A DNA stretch of 64,000 bases from contig JAJCZJ010000053.1 in assembly GCA_029262455.1 (NCBI GenBank), positions 1-64,000 of the forward strand, written 5' to 3'. The notes under the pieces are model-generated. The model saw only the letters and a program-made list of their open reading frames with translations. It made no database searches and was not told where the DNA came from. Positions 44,382 through 53,693 of the stretch are shown one piece after another. Each line of letters starts with the position of its first letter. The first letter of the stretch is position 1. Both the position numbers and the translations under genes were made by a program. Source of the stretch: Deltaproteobacteria bacterium (GTDB lineage Bacteria > Desulfobacterota > Binatia > HRBIN30 > CADEER01).

Positions 44382-45182
44382 TCAACTCCGTGGCACGCGG
44401 AACTGCTTGAAGTCCGGTTTGCGTTTCTCGATGAAGGCAGTGATCGCTTCGACGTTCTCCGGTGACCCTGCGAGCTCCATCATCGCGGCATTCTCGACTT
44501 CGACTGCCTTACGGATCGATTCGCGATGATGCACCATCAGCGTCCGCTTGATTTCCTGCAGGGACCTGGTTGGCCACTGCCCCATCTCGCGCGCCTTCGT
44601 CAGAGCTTCACCCAAGAGCAGCTCATCGGGGAAGCGGCGCGCCGCCATCCCCATCTCGACCGCACGATCCGCATCGATCCACTCCGCCGTGAAGAAAAGC
44701 TCCGCAGCCCGCTGCCGTCCAATCGCGGATGCTAGCGTATAGCTACTCGCAATCTCGGGAACCAATCCGAGATTGGCAAACGGCAAGCGCATACGGATAC
44801 TATCGCCGACGTAAACCACGTCACACGCGATCAGCAGGGTGCAACCACCACCAACGGCAACCCCTTTGGCCGCTGCGAGTAGGGGCTTGTCGAATTCAAA
44901 GAGTGTGTCGACGCACGCATAGTAGCCGCTCGGATAGCCATCATCGCGCGGCGCCGGTGTTTGACCAAAGGCCATGAGATCCTGCCCCGACGAGAAGTCT
45001 TTCCCTGCCCCGGTCAATACAACGACTGCGACTGCCGGATCTTCGCGCGCCTCCCTCAGAGCACTCGCAAGCCCGTCCCACTGCTCGTCATCAAACGCAT
45101 TTTTCTTCTCGGGACGATTCAGGGTCAACAACAGCACGCCTTCATCATCCAGCTCGCGCAATACTTTCGATTCGCCGGTCAT
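44382..45182 (-). CDS. Enoyl-CoA hydratase/isomerase family protein
   Basis: This 266-residue crotonase-fold protein has oxyanion segments GKDFSSGQDL and GVAVGGGCTLLIACDVVY. At the usual second Glu position the text reads LGLVPEIASSYTL, so one acid is kept. Hydration or isomerisation of an enoyl-CoA is likely. GGAGGAAC precedes the ATG. It is upstream of, and nearly overlaps, the RND adaptor, an odd pairing that may export or detoxify a product of acyl-CoA breakdown. Confidence 0.9.
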   Translation of the reverse strand: MTGESKVLRELDDEGVLLLTLNRPEKKNAFDDEQWDGLASALREAREDPAVAVVVLTGAGKDFSSGQDLMAFGQTPAPRDDGYPSGYYACVDTLFEFDKPLLAAAKGVAVGGGCTLLIACDVVYVGDSIRMRLPFANLGLVPEIASSYTLASAIGRQRAAELFFTAEWIDADRAVEMGMAARRFPDELLLGEALTKAREMGQWPTRSLQEIKRTLMVHHRESIRKAVEVENAAMMELAGSPENVEAITAFIEKRKPDFKQFRVPRS

Positions 45183-45484
45183 CGTTCCTCCGCAGCGGAC
45201 TTCCTTCCCCCCTACCCCGATCCCCGGCGAAAGTCTGCATAACCCAGCGCTGGCTGGTCACTTCGATTTCGAGTTCGGGTCAATGGGAGCGAAGCTCGGA
45301 GGACGAGGCGGCGCCGAGGCGTTCCGAGTCGCGTCGGCGCCGCCTCGTCCTCCCGGTAAGCGGGTACTTCCGGCCGCTTCATTCGAAGTGACTCACTACC
45401 CAACGCTAGAGGTGAGTTGCAGCGGTCCAACGGTTGATCGATAGTGCCATCCGGCTCGTCCACTACCTGATACGCGGGGAAAAC
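45183..45484. repeat. Divergent gap with a perfect 20-bp-arm hairpin
   Basis: The arms GGAGGACGAGGCGGCGCCGA (45298-45317) and their exact inverse (45334-45353) flank a 16-base loop. The preceding 45260-45297 aligns with about 39799-39836 (shared GAGTTCGG and CGAAG blocks). This is a REP-like element in a 302-bp divergent region. Promoters for both flanking genes should lie on either side of it. Confidence 0.75.
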
Positions 45485-47734
45485 ATGACAAAACGAATTC
45501 TCGTCGCGCTCGCGCTGCTCGCTGTCCTCTGCATCGCGGTCCTCTACATTCTCGGCAGGGGGTTGTTGATCGACCGGCAACACGCCGGCACCGCAACCAA
45601 CAGACCGGTGTCGAAGTCAGTTGTCGAACAGCGCCGCGCCGCGCAGAGACGAGCCGCATATTCCGCCGGTGTCGCCCAGCCAAAGCAGATTCTGTTTGGC
45701 GACCTGCACGTACACACGACGTTCTCGTTTGACGCGTTCCAGATGAGCCTGCCGCTCGCCGGCGGCGATGGCGCCCATCCGGTCGCCGACGCATGCGATT
45801 TCGCGCGACATTGCGCCGGCCTCGATTTTTGGTCGATCAACGATCACGGGATCACCCTCACTCCACGGCGCTGGCGTGAGACCATCGAGGCGATCCGCGA
45901 CTGCAACGAGGTCAGTGGCGACGCGACAAACCCGGACATGGTGACCTTCCTCGGATGGGAATGGACGCAGGTCGGAACCAATCCATCGAATCACTACGGA
46001 CACAAGAACGTCATCTTGCGCGACCTCGATGAAGCCAGCATCCCGGCGCGTCCGATTTCCGCTGGAACTCCCCCCGGGATGCCGACCGTCTCCGAGGCCG
46101 CCCCCTCTGCTTTGCTCACTGGCCTTCTCGTTGCTGCCGCGCCGGGTTCGGGTGCGGCTGACTTCGCCCGTTATATCGACGAGATCATCGGCACACCGAT
46201 ATGTCCGCGCGGTCTCCCGGTACGCGATCTCCCACTCGACTGCACGGAGACGGCGCCGACACCATCCGAACTTTTTGAGAAACTCGACGACTGGGGCAGC
46301 ACGGCGACGGTTATTCCCCACGGAACGACATGGGGCTTCTACACCTCACTCGGCTCGGCCTGGGACAAACAACTCACCCCCAAACTGCACGACGCCGACC
46401 GACAACGTATCGTCGAAGTGTTTTCCGGTCATGGCAACTCGGAAGAATATCGATCGTATCGCGAGGTCGTTTTCGGAGCGGACGGCGCCAAGTCCTGCCC
46501 CGAACCACACGAGAACTACTTACCCTCATGCTGGCGAGCCGGCGAAATCATCACGGCTCGGTGCCTTGCCGAGGGAGCATCTGCTGAGGACTGCGCCGAG
46601 CGCGCTGCTACCGCCCGTCACAACTACGTCAACGCGGCGTTCAACGGCGGACTTTCGAGCGTACCGGGAACCAAGATCGCGGAGTGGCAAGACGCCGGCC
46701 AGTGTCGCGACTGCTTCCAACCGGCTTTCAACTACCGACCGCGCAGCTCGGTACAGTACATGATGTCCCTGGCCAGGCCGGGCAATCCGGATGCGACCGA
46801 TCGCTTCCGCTTCGGGTTTATCGCATCGAGCGACAATCACTCGGCTCGACCGGGCACCGGATACAAAGAAGTGTCGCGCGGAGAGTTCACCGAAACTCGC
46901 TTTGGCAACTTCATCGGATCTCCCCTCGCACCGGCCGACACGCGCGAACCCGCAGCACATTCCGAGGTGATCGAACTCACTTCGATCGCTACACCGTTCG
47001 CCAATTTCGAAACCGAGCGCCAAGCTTCGTTCTTCTTGAACGGAGGACTCGCCGCGGTTCACTCCGACGGTCGCGATCGCAACTCGATCTGGGACGCGAT
47101 CCAGCGTCGCGAAGTGTACGGCACCAGCGGCCCTCGCATCTTGCTTTGGTTCGACCTGCTCAACGCGCCGCAAGGCGAGACCGCACCGATGGGTAGCGGA
47201 GTGACAATGAACGAAGGCCCGACTTTCAGCGTGCGCGCGTTGGGATCCTTCGAGCAGAAACCCGGATGCCCAGCCGACGCCGTGCAGGCCCTGTCCGATC
47301 AACGAATCGCCCGCGTCTGTCAGGGCGAATGTTACAACCCCTCAGATAGGCGCCGACCGATTACGCGAATCGAAGTCGTTCGTATCCGCCCACAGAGGTC
47401 CGCCAGCGAAGACGTGACCCCCCTCATCGAAGACCCCTGGAAAGTACTGAGTTGTGACGGAACCACCGCTGGATGCCAGGTCACTTTCAGCGATGACGAG
47501 TATCCCGCCTCGGGACGCGACGCCCTTTACTACGTGCGCGCAGTCGAAGCGCCAAGCCTCGCAGTCAATGCCAACCCCTTGGGCTGCAAATACGACGCAA
47601 GCGGTCGCTGCACGAGCATCAGTCCCTGCTTCTCGCGTCCAATCGATGACGACTGCCTCAGCGAAACCGAAGAACGCGCCTGGTCGTCACCGATCTTCGT
47701 CGACCAACCGCGTGACGGTACAGGTCCGCTGTAG
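45485..47734 (+). CDS. DUF3604 PHP-superfamily protein
   Basis: This 749-residue protein has an N-terminal signal anchor (ILVALALLAVLCIAVLYILG). The PHP metal motif FGDLHVHTTFSFDAF is followed by FWSINDHGI, a long DUF3604 body, and IASSDNHSARPG, which supplies further metal ligands. DUF3604 proteins are large periplasmic or surface metal-dependent hydrolases of unknown substrate. The C-terminal 200 residues hold CQGECYNPSDRRRPITRIEVV and a beta domain. The ATG 45485 follows GGGGAAA; an in-frame TTG at 45434 is not preferred. It is followed by palindromic element copy B. Confidence 0.85.
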   Translation: MTKRILVALALLAVLCIAVLYILGRGLLIDRQHAGTATNRPVSKSVVEQRRAAQRRAAYSAGVAQPKQILFGDLHVHTTFSFDAFQMSLPLAGGDGAHPVADACDFARHCAGLDFWSINDHGITLTPRRWRETIEAIRDCNEVSGDATNPDMVTFLGWEWTQVGTNPSNHYGHKNVILRDLDEASIPARPISAGTPPGMPTVSEAAPSALLTGLLVAAAPGSGAADFARYIDEIIGTPICPRGLPVRDLPLDCTETAPTPSELFEKLDDWGSTATVIPHGTTWGFYTSLGSAWDKQLTPKLHDADRQRIVEVFSGHGNSEEYRSYREVVFGADGAKSCPEPHENYLPSCWRAGEIITARCLAEGASAEDCAERAATARHNYVNAAFNGGLSSVPGTKIAEWQDAGQCRDCFQPAFNYRPRSSVQYMMSLARPGNPDATDRFRFGFIASSDNHSARPGTGYKEVSRGEFTETRFGNFIGSPLAPADTREPAAHSEVIELTSIATPFANFETERQASFFLNGGLAAVHSDGRDRNSIWDAIQRREVYGTSGPRILLWFDLLNAPQGETAPMGSGVTMNEGPTFSVRALGSFEQKPGCPADAVQALSDQRIARVCQGECYNPSDRRRPITRIEVVRIRPQRSASEDVTPLIEDPWKVLSCDGTTAGCQVTFSDDEYPASGRDALYYVRAVEAPSLAVNANPLGCKYDASGRCTSISPCFSRPIDDDCLSETEERAWSSPIFVDQPRDGTGPL

Positions 47735-47768
47735 GGAACATCCTGCCCCGAAACAGGATTCGTTCATG

Positions 47769-47868
47769 TTTTTTCAACACAAAGACAAAAAGGCACGAAG
47801 GGAGTCACCAGGCTTTACCTGGTCACCTTGGAGCCCAGCTTTGTGTCCTCGTGTCTTTGTGTCGAAAA
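47769..47868. repeat. Dispersed palindromic element, copy B
   Basis: The left arm (47769-47801, CAACACAAAGACAAAAAGGCACGAAG-type, with a short insertion) and right arm (47839-47868, CTTTGTGTCCTCGTG then TCTTTGTGTCGAAAA) reproduce the copy at 36931-37022. It lies between the DUF3604 stop and the convergent enoyl-CoA hydratase stop. Confidence 0.75.
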
Positions 47869-47903
47869 TCTTTTTGCGGCGCCCTCAGCCGATGCATATC
47901 GGA

Positions 47904-48668
47904 CTACGAACGTCGTGAACCAAGATACGCCCGGCGAGCCTCGTCGCACTCCGGGTCGCCGAAGGCAGTCACCATCCCGTCTGCGTCGGCCCAAGAGCGC
48001 ACGGTACCAACCATCTGCTCGGTGATCGCGTTCACATGCCGCTTGGTCGACAACAGCGCGTGCGCAGCCTTGCTGGCTAACGATTTGGCCAGTTCATCGA
48101 CGGCATCTGACAGCTGATCGCTCGCCACTACACGATTTGCGAAGCCGATTAGTTTTGCCTCGGCCGCATCGAACACCCGACAAGTCATCACGAGCTCCTT
48201 GGTCATGGCCGGCCCGATTTCGCGCACCAGACGGGGAATGCCGCCCCAAGTGAGCGGTATCCCAAGATCGACTTCCGGGATCGAAAAGCGAGCATTCTCC
48301 GCCACCACCCGCAGATCACACGCCGAGGCCAGGACGACCCCTCCCCCGATGCACCACCCCTGGATCGCAGAAATCGTCACGGCGCGCATGGCATCCACCG
48401 AATCCGCCATGACTCGGCCGATCTCCGCCGCCTCGCGCGTCGACACCTCGGGTTGTCCGGCAAAGCTGGCGAGGTCCGCCCCGGCGGAAAACGCCCGGCC
48501 CGCACCGCCAACGACAACAACCTTGACTTCGGCCTGCTCGTTAAACCAGTCGGCGGCAGCGGCAATCTCGCGCAGCGTCGTCACCGACAACGGATTCAGT
48601 TTTTCCGGCCGGTTCAGCGTCAGCCGTCCGACCCCTTCTTGCACTTCCACACTAAGCGTCTCGAACAT
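47904..48668 (-). CDS. Enoyl-CoA hydratase/isomerase family protein
   Basis: This 254-residue crotonase-fold protein has first oxyanion block GRAFSAGADLASF and GWCIGGGVVLASACDL. The loop LGIPLTWGGIPRLV lacks the second Glu of hydratases (Pro-Leu-Thr instead), so it may be an isomerase or act on an unusual acyl-CoA. GGGGATAGGT precedes the ATG. It is 138 bp from the divergent glycosyltransferase gene. Confidence 0.9.
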   Translation of the reverse strand: MFETLSVEVQEGVGRLTLNRPEKLNPLSVTTLREIAAAADWFNEQAEVKVVVVGGAGRAFSAGADLASFAGQPEVSTREAAEIGRVMADSVDAMRAVTISAIQGWCIGGGVVLASACDLRVVAENARFSIPEVDLGIPLTWGGIPRLVREIGPAMTKELVMTCRVFDAAEAKLIGFANRVVASDQLSDAVDELAKSLASKAAHALLSTKRHVNAITEQMVGTVRSWADADGMVTAFGDPECDEARRAYLGSRRS

Positions 48669-48806
48669 ACCTATCCCCTTTCACATCCGGGCGTCATTTT
48701 CACTTCCTGGACAGCATCCCTCGGCACGCGTAGCGTTTGGACTCAAACTCCGAAGTGGAAGGTCCCCTAACCAACACTCGACACAGCAACTCGACGGACG
48801 GTCAGA

Positions 48807-50441
48807 ATGCAACCCGCATCCAACGAGCGATCACGCACGGCACGCCGAGCTTCAACGTTCAGCGATAAGATGGCAGACAGCAGAACAAGCCGGCTGCCAC
48901 TCCTGGTCTTCCTCATCGCCACAGTCTTTGTCGGAGTGCAATTGTGGGCGGGCACCGTCCCGCCTTATGGCCGCCTGCATGACGAGTTTTACTACTGGGC
49001 TGGCGCAAAAAACCTCGCCTTCGGCTATGTCGATCACCCGCCATTCGCACCGTGGATTCTCGCCCTCGCCACCGGCCTGCTCGGCGACGGCGAGTTCCCG
49101 TTCGCTCTAGTCCCAGCACTATGCGGCGCCGCAACCATCGTTGTCACAGCACAGATGGCACACCGCCTTGGCGCAGACCGCTTCGGACAAGTGCTGGCAG
49201 CACTCTGTGTCGCCGCCGCCCCATTCTACTTGATCATCTTCTCCTTCTTCTCGGTCAATTCTTTCGAAGTTCTCTTGTGGTCGCTGCTCTGCCTAACGGC
49301 AATTCACTTGGTTCAAAGCGACGATGGCCGAATTTGGCTAGTGATCGGAGCGATCACCGGAGTCGGACTGCTCAACAAGCACACCTTCGTCTTGATCGCC
49401 GGGGCATTCGCTCTGGCTCTGCTCCTCTCGCCTCGACGCGCGCATCTCAGGACTCGTTGGCCGTGGATCGGCGCGACGCTTGCAATCGGCTTGGCGTCGC
49501 CCAACCTGATCTGGAACTTCCTGAACGGGTGGCCCTCCCTCCACTTCTACCTCAGCCGAAGCACAGTCAACGTCCCAACAAACATGCTCGAGGCGCTTGG
49601 CATCCAGATATTCGGGACCAACCCCGGTACGCTTCTTGTCACGGTTTCGGGGCTGGTCGGTCTACTCGCATCGAAACGTATGCGTCGATACCGACCACTC
49701 GGTATTGCGGCGGCAATTCTCATCGGATTCATCGTCATGTCCGGACTGCGCCGCGGTGATCGAATCGCCGGGATCTATCCCCTGCTCTTCGCCGCCGGCG
49801 CCACGATCCTCGGTCAACAGAAAGGTCGCATCACAAGAGCCGGCCGCCTGACCGTGACCGTCTCGATTCTATTACTAGCGATTCCCGTAGGCCGACTTTC
49901 ACTGCCGATTCGCCCGCCGGAGAAAATCGCTGCCTTCTTCCGGTCGATCGGACAGAGTCCAGACATCGAGTCCGAGGAGAATGCCGCCTTGCCGCTCTAT
50001 TTGTCGGCTCGGCTCGAATGGGAGCGCTTTGCCGACCAAGTCCTCCGCGCCGCCGACGCGATCCCAGTCACCGAACGCGATCGCGTCGCAATCCTGTCAC
50101 CACATTGGCTCTATGCTTCCATCATCGAGTACTACGGGCGCAACCGCGACATCCCGCCGGTCATCTCGCCGCACAACGCGTATTACTTTCGCCGCAACGA
50201 CGCCGATGGCCGGGACATCGTGATGTCCGTGGGGATCGACCCCCTTCTCTTGGAACGCTATTTCGCTCACACCGAGGTTCTCGATATCTTCGAGTGCGAA
50301 TACTGCGTCAGCTGGCGTCCTGACATACCCATGACACTATCGCGAAAACCAAAGCAGCCGATGACACAGTACCTCGAAGAGTGGCAACACTTCGGCCTGA
50401 CCGCATCTCCCGCCCTGGTCCACAGCAACCAAGGCCAATAG
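48807..50441 (+). CDS. PMT/ArnT-type membrane glycosyltransferase
   Basis: This 544-residue polytopic protein has about eleven hydrophobic segments. The first periplasmic loop contains HDEFYYWAGAKNLAFGYVDHPP, the Asp-Glu-plus-HPP motif of the PMT_2 (GT39/GT83) family. It uses polyprenyl-phosphate sugars to glycosylate a lipid or protein. After the last helix (about 355) comes a soluble periplasmic domain of about 180 residues. The start at 48807 has GGACGG upstream; ATG 48870 is an alternative. No partner glycan genes are close by. Confidence 0.88.
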   Translation: MQPASNERSRTARRASTFSDKMADSRTSRLPLLVFLIATVFVGVQLWAGTVPPYGRLHDEFYYWAGAKNLAFGYVDHPPFAPWILALATGLLGDGEFPFALVPALCGAATIVVTAQMAHRLGADRFGQVLAALCVAAAPFYLIIFSFFSVNSFEVLLWSLLCLTAIHLVQSDDGRIWLVIGAITGVGLLNKHTFVLIAGAFALALLLSPRRAHLRTRWPWIGATLAIGLASPNLIWNFLNGWPSLHFYLSRSTVNVPTNMLEALGIQIFGTNPGTLLVTVSGLVGLLASKRMRRYRPLGIAAAILIGFIVMSGLRRGDRIAGIYPLLFAAGATILGQQKGRITRAGRLTVTVSILLLAIPVGRLSLPIRPPEKIAAFFRSIGQSPDIESEENAALPLYLSARLEWERFADQVLRAADAIPVTERDRVAILSPHWLYASIIEYYGRNRDIPPVISPHNAYYFRRNDADGRDIVMSVGIDPLLLERYFAHTEVLDIFECEYCVSWRPDIPMTLSRKPKQPMTQYLEEWQHFGLTASPALVHSNQGQ

Positions 50442-50545
50442 ATCGCTCGCCCAACAGACTTTCTTTTCGTCCAAGTGAACCGCTAAGCTAGCGCACCATG
50501 CACACGTCGAACACGTCGATTTCCCGTATCCTCAAGGGCCCACCA

Positions 50546-51448
50546 ATGAAACGACGAGACTTCCTTCGCACAGTTGGTGCGCTCGGCGGCGCGCTCGCGG
50601 GTTCCAAGTACATCTCAGTCGCCAGCGCTACTCCCGCTTGCACCCTCTACCCTTCCCAGACCGCAGGTCCATTCTTTTTCGATACCGGTTTGATCCGGAC
50701 CGACATCCGCGAAGGACGTCCCGGCACGCTACTCGGCGTAGGTCTACAGTTTATCGACGCCCAGACGTGCTTACCGATACCGAACCTGGTCATCGACCTC
50801 TGGCACACTGATCGAGACGGCCTTTATTCGGGCTACCCGGGCCAGGGCGACAACCGTGATATCGATACGAGCGGTGAGACTTTCATGCGCGGTCTTCAGG
50901 TCACCGACTCGAACGGCATGGCGGGATTCACGTCGGTCTATCCGGGATGGTACCCTGGCCGGGTCCCACATATCCACTTCAAGGCGTTCTTCGACGACCG
51001 CACCCTAGTGACATCGCAAGCTTACTTCCCCCAGGAACTCACCGACGGTGTCCACGGCACGGAAGGGTACGCGGATCGCGGCCCAGGTCCTGTCACTCTC
51101 TCTAGCGATATTCTACTGCTGAGCACCGACCTCGAAGACGTGCTTTTCGACATCACCATCAGCGCAACCGGTGGCGGCATTTCCGCAACGCGGACCGTGG
51201 CAGTCGCAACACCCACCGGCTTTACCCCGACGCCGACACCGACTCTCACACCGGCACCCCAGGACTGCACTGGCGACTGCTCGAACGACGGCAACGTGAC
51301 CGTCAATGAATTGGTCCGGGGCGTCAATATCGCGCTCGGCAGAACACCGATCGATCAATGCCCGACTTTTGATACGGACGGAAGTGGAATGGTCAGCGTG
51401 TCCGAACTCGTTGCAGCGGTGAACAGTTCACTGCTCGGCTGCTCGTAA
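50546..51448 (+). CDS. Tat-exported intradiol dioxygenase-like protein with dockerin-like tail
   Basis: This 300-residue protein has the twin-arginine signal KRRDFLRTVGALGGALAG at the start. The intradiol dioxygenase-like beta core has candidate Fe(III) ligands Tyr94 (DGLYS), Tyr136 (GWYPGR), His142 and His144 (PHIHFK), and WHTDRDG is the usual approach. A Thr/Pro linker (TPTPTPTLTPAP) leads to a C-terminal module (about 240-300) with two EF-hand-like loops and flanking cysteines. That module is the same as at the end of the M23-type protein at 11419-12615. It may cleave catechol-like rings outside the cytoplasm. ATG 50546 follows AAGGG; the frame is open from 50498. Confidence 0.85.
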   Translation: MKRRDFLRTVGALGGALAGSKYISVASATPACTLYPSQTAGPFFFDTGLIRTDIREGRPGTLLGVGLQFIDAQTCLPIPNLVIDLWHTDRDGLYSGYPGQGDNRDIDTSGETFMRGLQVTDSNGMAGFTSVYPGWYPGRVPHIHFKAFFDDRTLVTSQAYFPQELTDGVHGTEGYADRGPGPVTLSSDILLLSTDLEDVLFDITISATGGGISATRTVAVATPTGFTPTPTPTLTPAPQDCTGDCSNDGNVTVNELVRGVNIALGRTPIDQCPTFDTDGSGMVSVSELVAAVNSSLLGCS

Positions 51449-51487
51449 CTTCCCGACCGCATCAACCCAACCTCTAAGGAGATCGTC

Positions 51488-51910
51488 ATGAAATTGTGGA
51501 AACCCTGTGCAATTGCAGCGGCACTCATTGTCGGCGGCTGCTCCTTCTCCGATAGTTCAGGCAGCCTTTCCGACTCGGTGTCGAGTCCGTTCGAGTTGGC
51601 ATCGAGCCTATCCTCGTCGGGCGAGTCCTCCGACACCGCCTACCTCGACGACGTAAGCGACCACGCCCGAACGATCGTCGCATCCGGCGGCACCGTAGGC
51701 GACATCACCGCTGGGCTGAGTCGCGTTGCCCGGGCTCACGGCATCACGAACTGGGAAGCAGCCGACGCGACTTACCTCGGTTTCGGCCGCGGCCTCGCGA
51801 AGGCGGGCGTCGGCGAAGCGAAGCTCGCTCACTTCCAGAACGCGCTCACCGACGACTCGAGACACGCCACGTTGATCGCCACCGGATTCAAGGGCGCGAT
51901 CGCCAGGTAG
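51488..51910 (+). CDS. Small putative lipoprotein
   Basis: This 140-residue protein has an N-terminal signal and lipobox LIVGGC followed by SFSDSS. The rest is a Ser-rich linker and a helical domain (residues 50-140, DVSDHARTIVASGGTVGDI ... NALTDDSRHATLIATGFKGAIA). AAGGAGATC gives a firm start. The stop codon is directly followed by the ATG of the next gene, so the two are certainly co-transcribed. The family is unassigned. Confidence 0.7.
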   Translation: MKLWKPCAIAAALIVGGCSFSDSSGSLSDSVSSPFELASSLSSSGESSDTAYLDDVSDHARTIVASGGTVGDITAGLSRVARAHGITNWEAADATYLGFGRGLAKAGVGEAKLAHFQNALTDDSRHATLIATGFKGAIAR

Positions 51911-53674
51911 ATGCTCTCTTCGTTTCTCTTCGGCGCTTGGATGCTGACCGTCGCCGCCGCAAACGCGGCCGAACCAACGGTTGCGCTGCTTCACGTCGAA
52001 GCCAACGAAGGAACGTCCAGCGGTGGGCACGTAGCGATTCAATTCGGCAAAGAAGTCTACCACTTCCAACACCGCGAGCCGGGGATCCTTCACCTTGAAC
52101 GCGATACGTGGTCACATTTTCTTCATCAATACTCTCGTCTGGGGAACAGAGCGATCACTGTCCATCAACTGTCGTTTCCAAAAACGTCGGCTCAACGAGT
52201 GCGCGATCATTTCGCGGCGCTACGCATCAAACAGCAGCGCAGCCTCCGGGATTTGGTCGAACTCGAACACACTACGTCGCTGCTTTCGGCGTTTCTCGAT
52301 ACTCCGGGCGGAACGGAACACACCGGCGTGCGGGTCGCCGTCAGCGGCTTCTTCGCGGCAGCCGATTCCGCAAGCTCACAAAGGTGGGCTGGCCGGGGCG
52401 ATCTCCAAGAGAGGATCAACGTCGCACTCGAGGCGAACCACCTGTCCAAAGCCTCCCTCCGGGAAGAGGCCGCCCACCTCAGAGTTGCAGCCACCCACGC
52501 GCGGTCGATGAGCGCAACAGGATTCGCAGCTGCGTATGACGAGATCGCTGCCAAATGGATCTTGCTCTCGATCGTCGAAGACGGCCTCCAGCTCAGCGAA
52601 GACGCGATCATTCAAGAGGAGACCCCGCTCAGCGAAAGAGAGCGCCAAGCGGTCGTGCGGGCAATCACCGACCAAGAAGAGCATCTCCTGGCCCTGTTCA
52701 GCTCGCGCCGGTTCGACCAAGGTGAGCCCCTGCTCATCGGCATTGCTCGCGTTCTGGCGCTCTACAAAAGTCTCGACGACGGACGGCTGACCCTGCTCAA
52801 CGCAATCCCAGACGAAGCAACCACGGTGGAAGTCGACGATAGGCCGTGGGTAGTCGAAGCGCTTCGTAGCCGAGCCGCAAGATCATACCAGTCGACGCGG
52901 GCGAGCTTCTTCGCCGCCACTAGAGCCGGGGTCTTCGACGAGGCTGCTCTCACAACCCTCGAGTCAGCGGCCAGCCGCCGTGCTGGGTTGAAAAGAGCAA
53001 TCCAGACCGGCGCACCACTTCGAGTCCGCTCCGGCATGTTGATCCCTTCGCGAGCTGCAACTTGGAGCAATCTCCCGCAGCCGGAGAACATCAGCCGCGA
53101 GGACCTCGAGCATGTCAGAAGCGCCGCGTCCAAAGCCCGCACCGAGATCGAACGGGAATGGCGATATGGCTTACTCGATCGCAATTGTGCAACCGAACTC
53201 TTGCATCAGATTTCCGCAGCCGCCCCTACGCTACCTCTTCAGAACAAGCCGCTCCACTTCGTCCCGGCCCGCACGATCGAGACGCTGCGACACGCCGGGC
53301 TCGTCACGGCGACGCATAGAATTCCTTCCATCAGTGAACAACTCCTGCCACCAGACGAAACACTCCGCGCGAGGCTGAGCCAGAGCACAACGTTGACTTC
53401 CGCGCCATACCGAAGGTGGTCGAATCCGGACGATTCCGCATTTCTTTTCTTCACGACCGGAACACCTCTGCTAAGACCGCTACTCGGACTCGTCAACCTC
53501 ACCTACGGTCTTGCCCATGCGACGATCGGGGTTGTGACGGCCCCCATCGATAACGGTGATCGAGCGATCTCCGGACTGCGCGGAATGATCTTCAGCGCAC
53601 CCGAATTGATCTTCGTGAATATCCGCAAGGGGTCGTATGTGTACGTTCCCCACGACCCTGCGGATTGGCAGTAG
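51911..53674 (+). CDS. Lnb/DUF4105-like permuted NlpC/P60 enzyme
   Basis: This 587-residue exported protein has a signal peptide to about residue 20. A His in SSGGHVAIQFG (His40) lies at the N-terminus and a Cys in LLDRNCATEL (Cys426) far downstream. This order, with NC-x3-L, is the circularly permuted papain-like pattern of DUF4105 proteins, including the lipoprotein N-acyltransferase Lnb. Long helical inserts separate the two. A C-terminal membrane-associated stretch (LLRPLLGLVNLTYGLAHATIG) follows. The directly upstream lipoprotein gene could be its substrate or partner. The acyltransferase activity is inference. Confidence 0.65.
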   Translation: MLSSFLFGAWMLTVAAANAAEPTVALLHVEANEGTSSGGHVAIQFGKEVYHFQHREPGILHLERDTWSHFLHQYSRLGNRAITVHQLSFPKTSAQRVRDHFAALRIKQQRSLRDLVELEHTTSLLSAFLDTPGGTEHTGVRVAVSGFFAAADSASSQRWAGRGDLQERINVALEANHLSKASLREEAAHLRVAATHARSMSATGFAAAYDEIAAKWILLSIVEDGLQLSEDAIIQEETPLSERERQAVVRAITDQEEHLLALFSSRRFDQGEPLLIGIARVLALYKSLDDGRLTLLNAIPDEATTVEVDDRPWVVEALRSRAARSYQSTRASFFAATRAGVFDEAALTTLESAASRRAGLKRAIQTGAPLRVRSGMLIPSRAATWSNLPQPENISREDLEHVRSAASKARTEIEREWRYGLLDRNCATELLHQISAAAPTLPLQNKPLHFVPARTIETLRHAGLVTATHRIPSISEQLLPPDETLRARLSQSTTLTSAPYRRWSNPDDSAFLFFTTGTPLLRPLLGLVNLTYGLAHATIGVVTAPIDNGDRAISGLRGMIFSAPELIFVNIRKGSYVYVPHDPADWQ

Positions 53675-53693
53675 ACGCGCCCGAGATCCGCCG

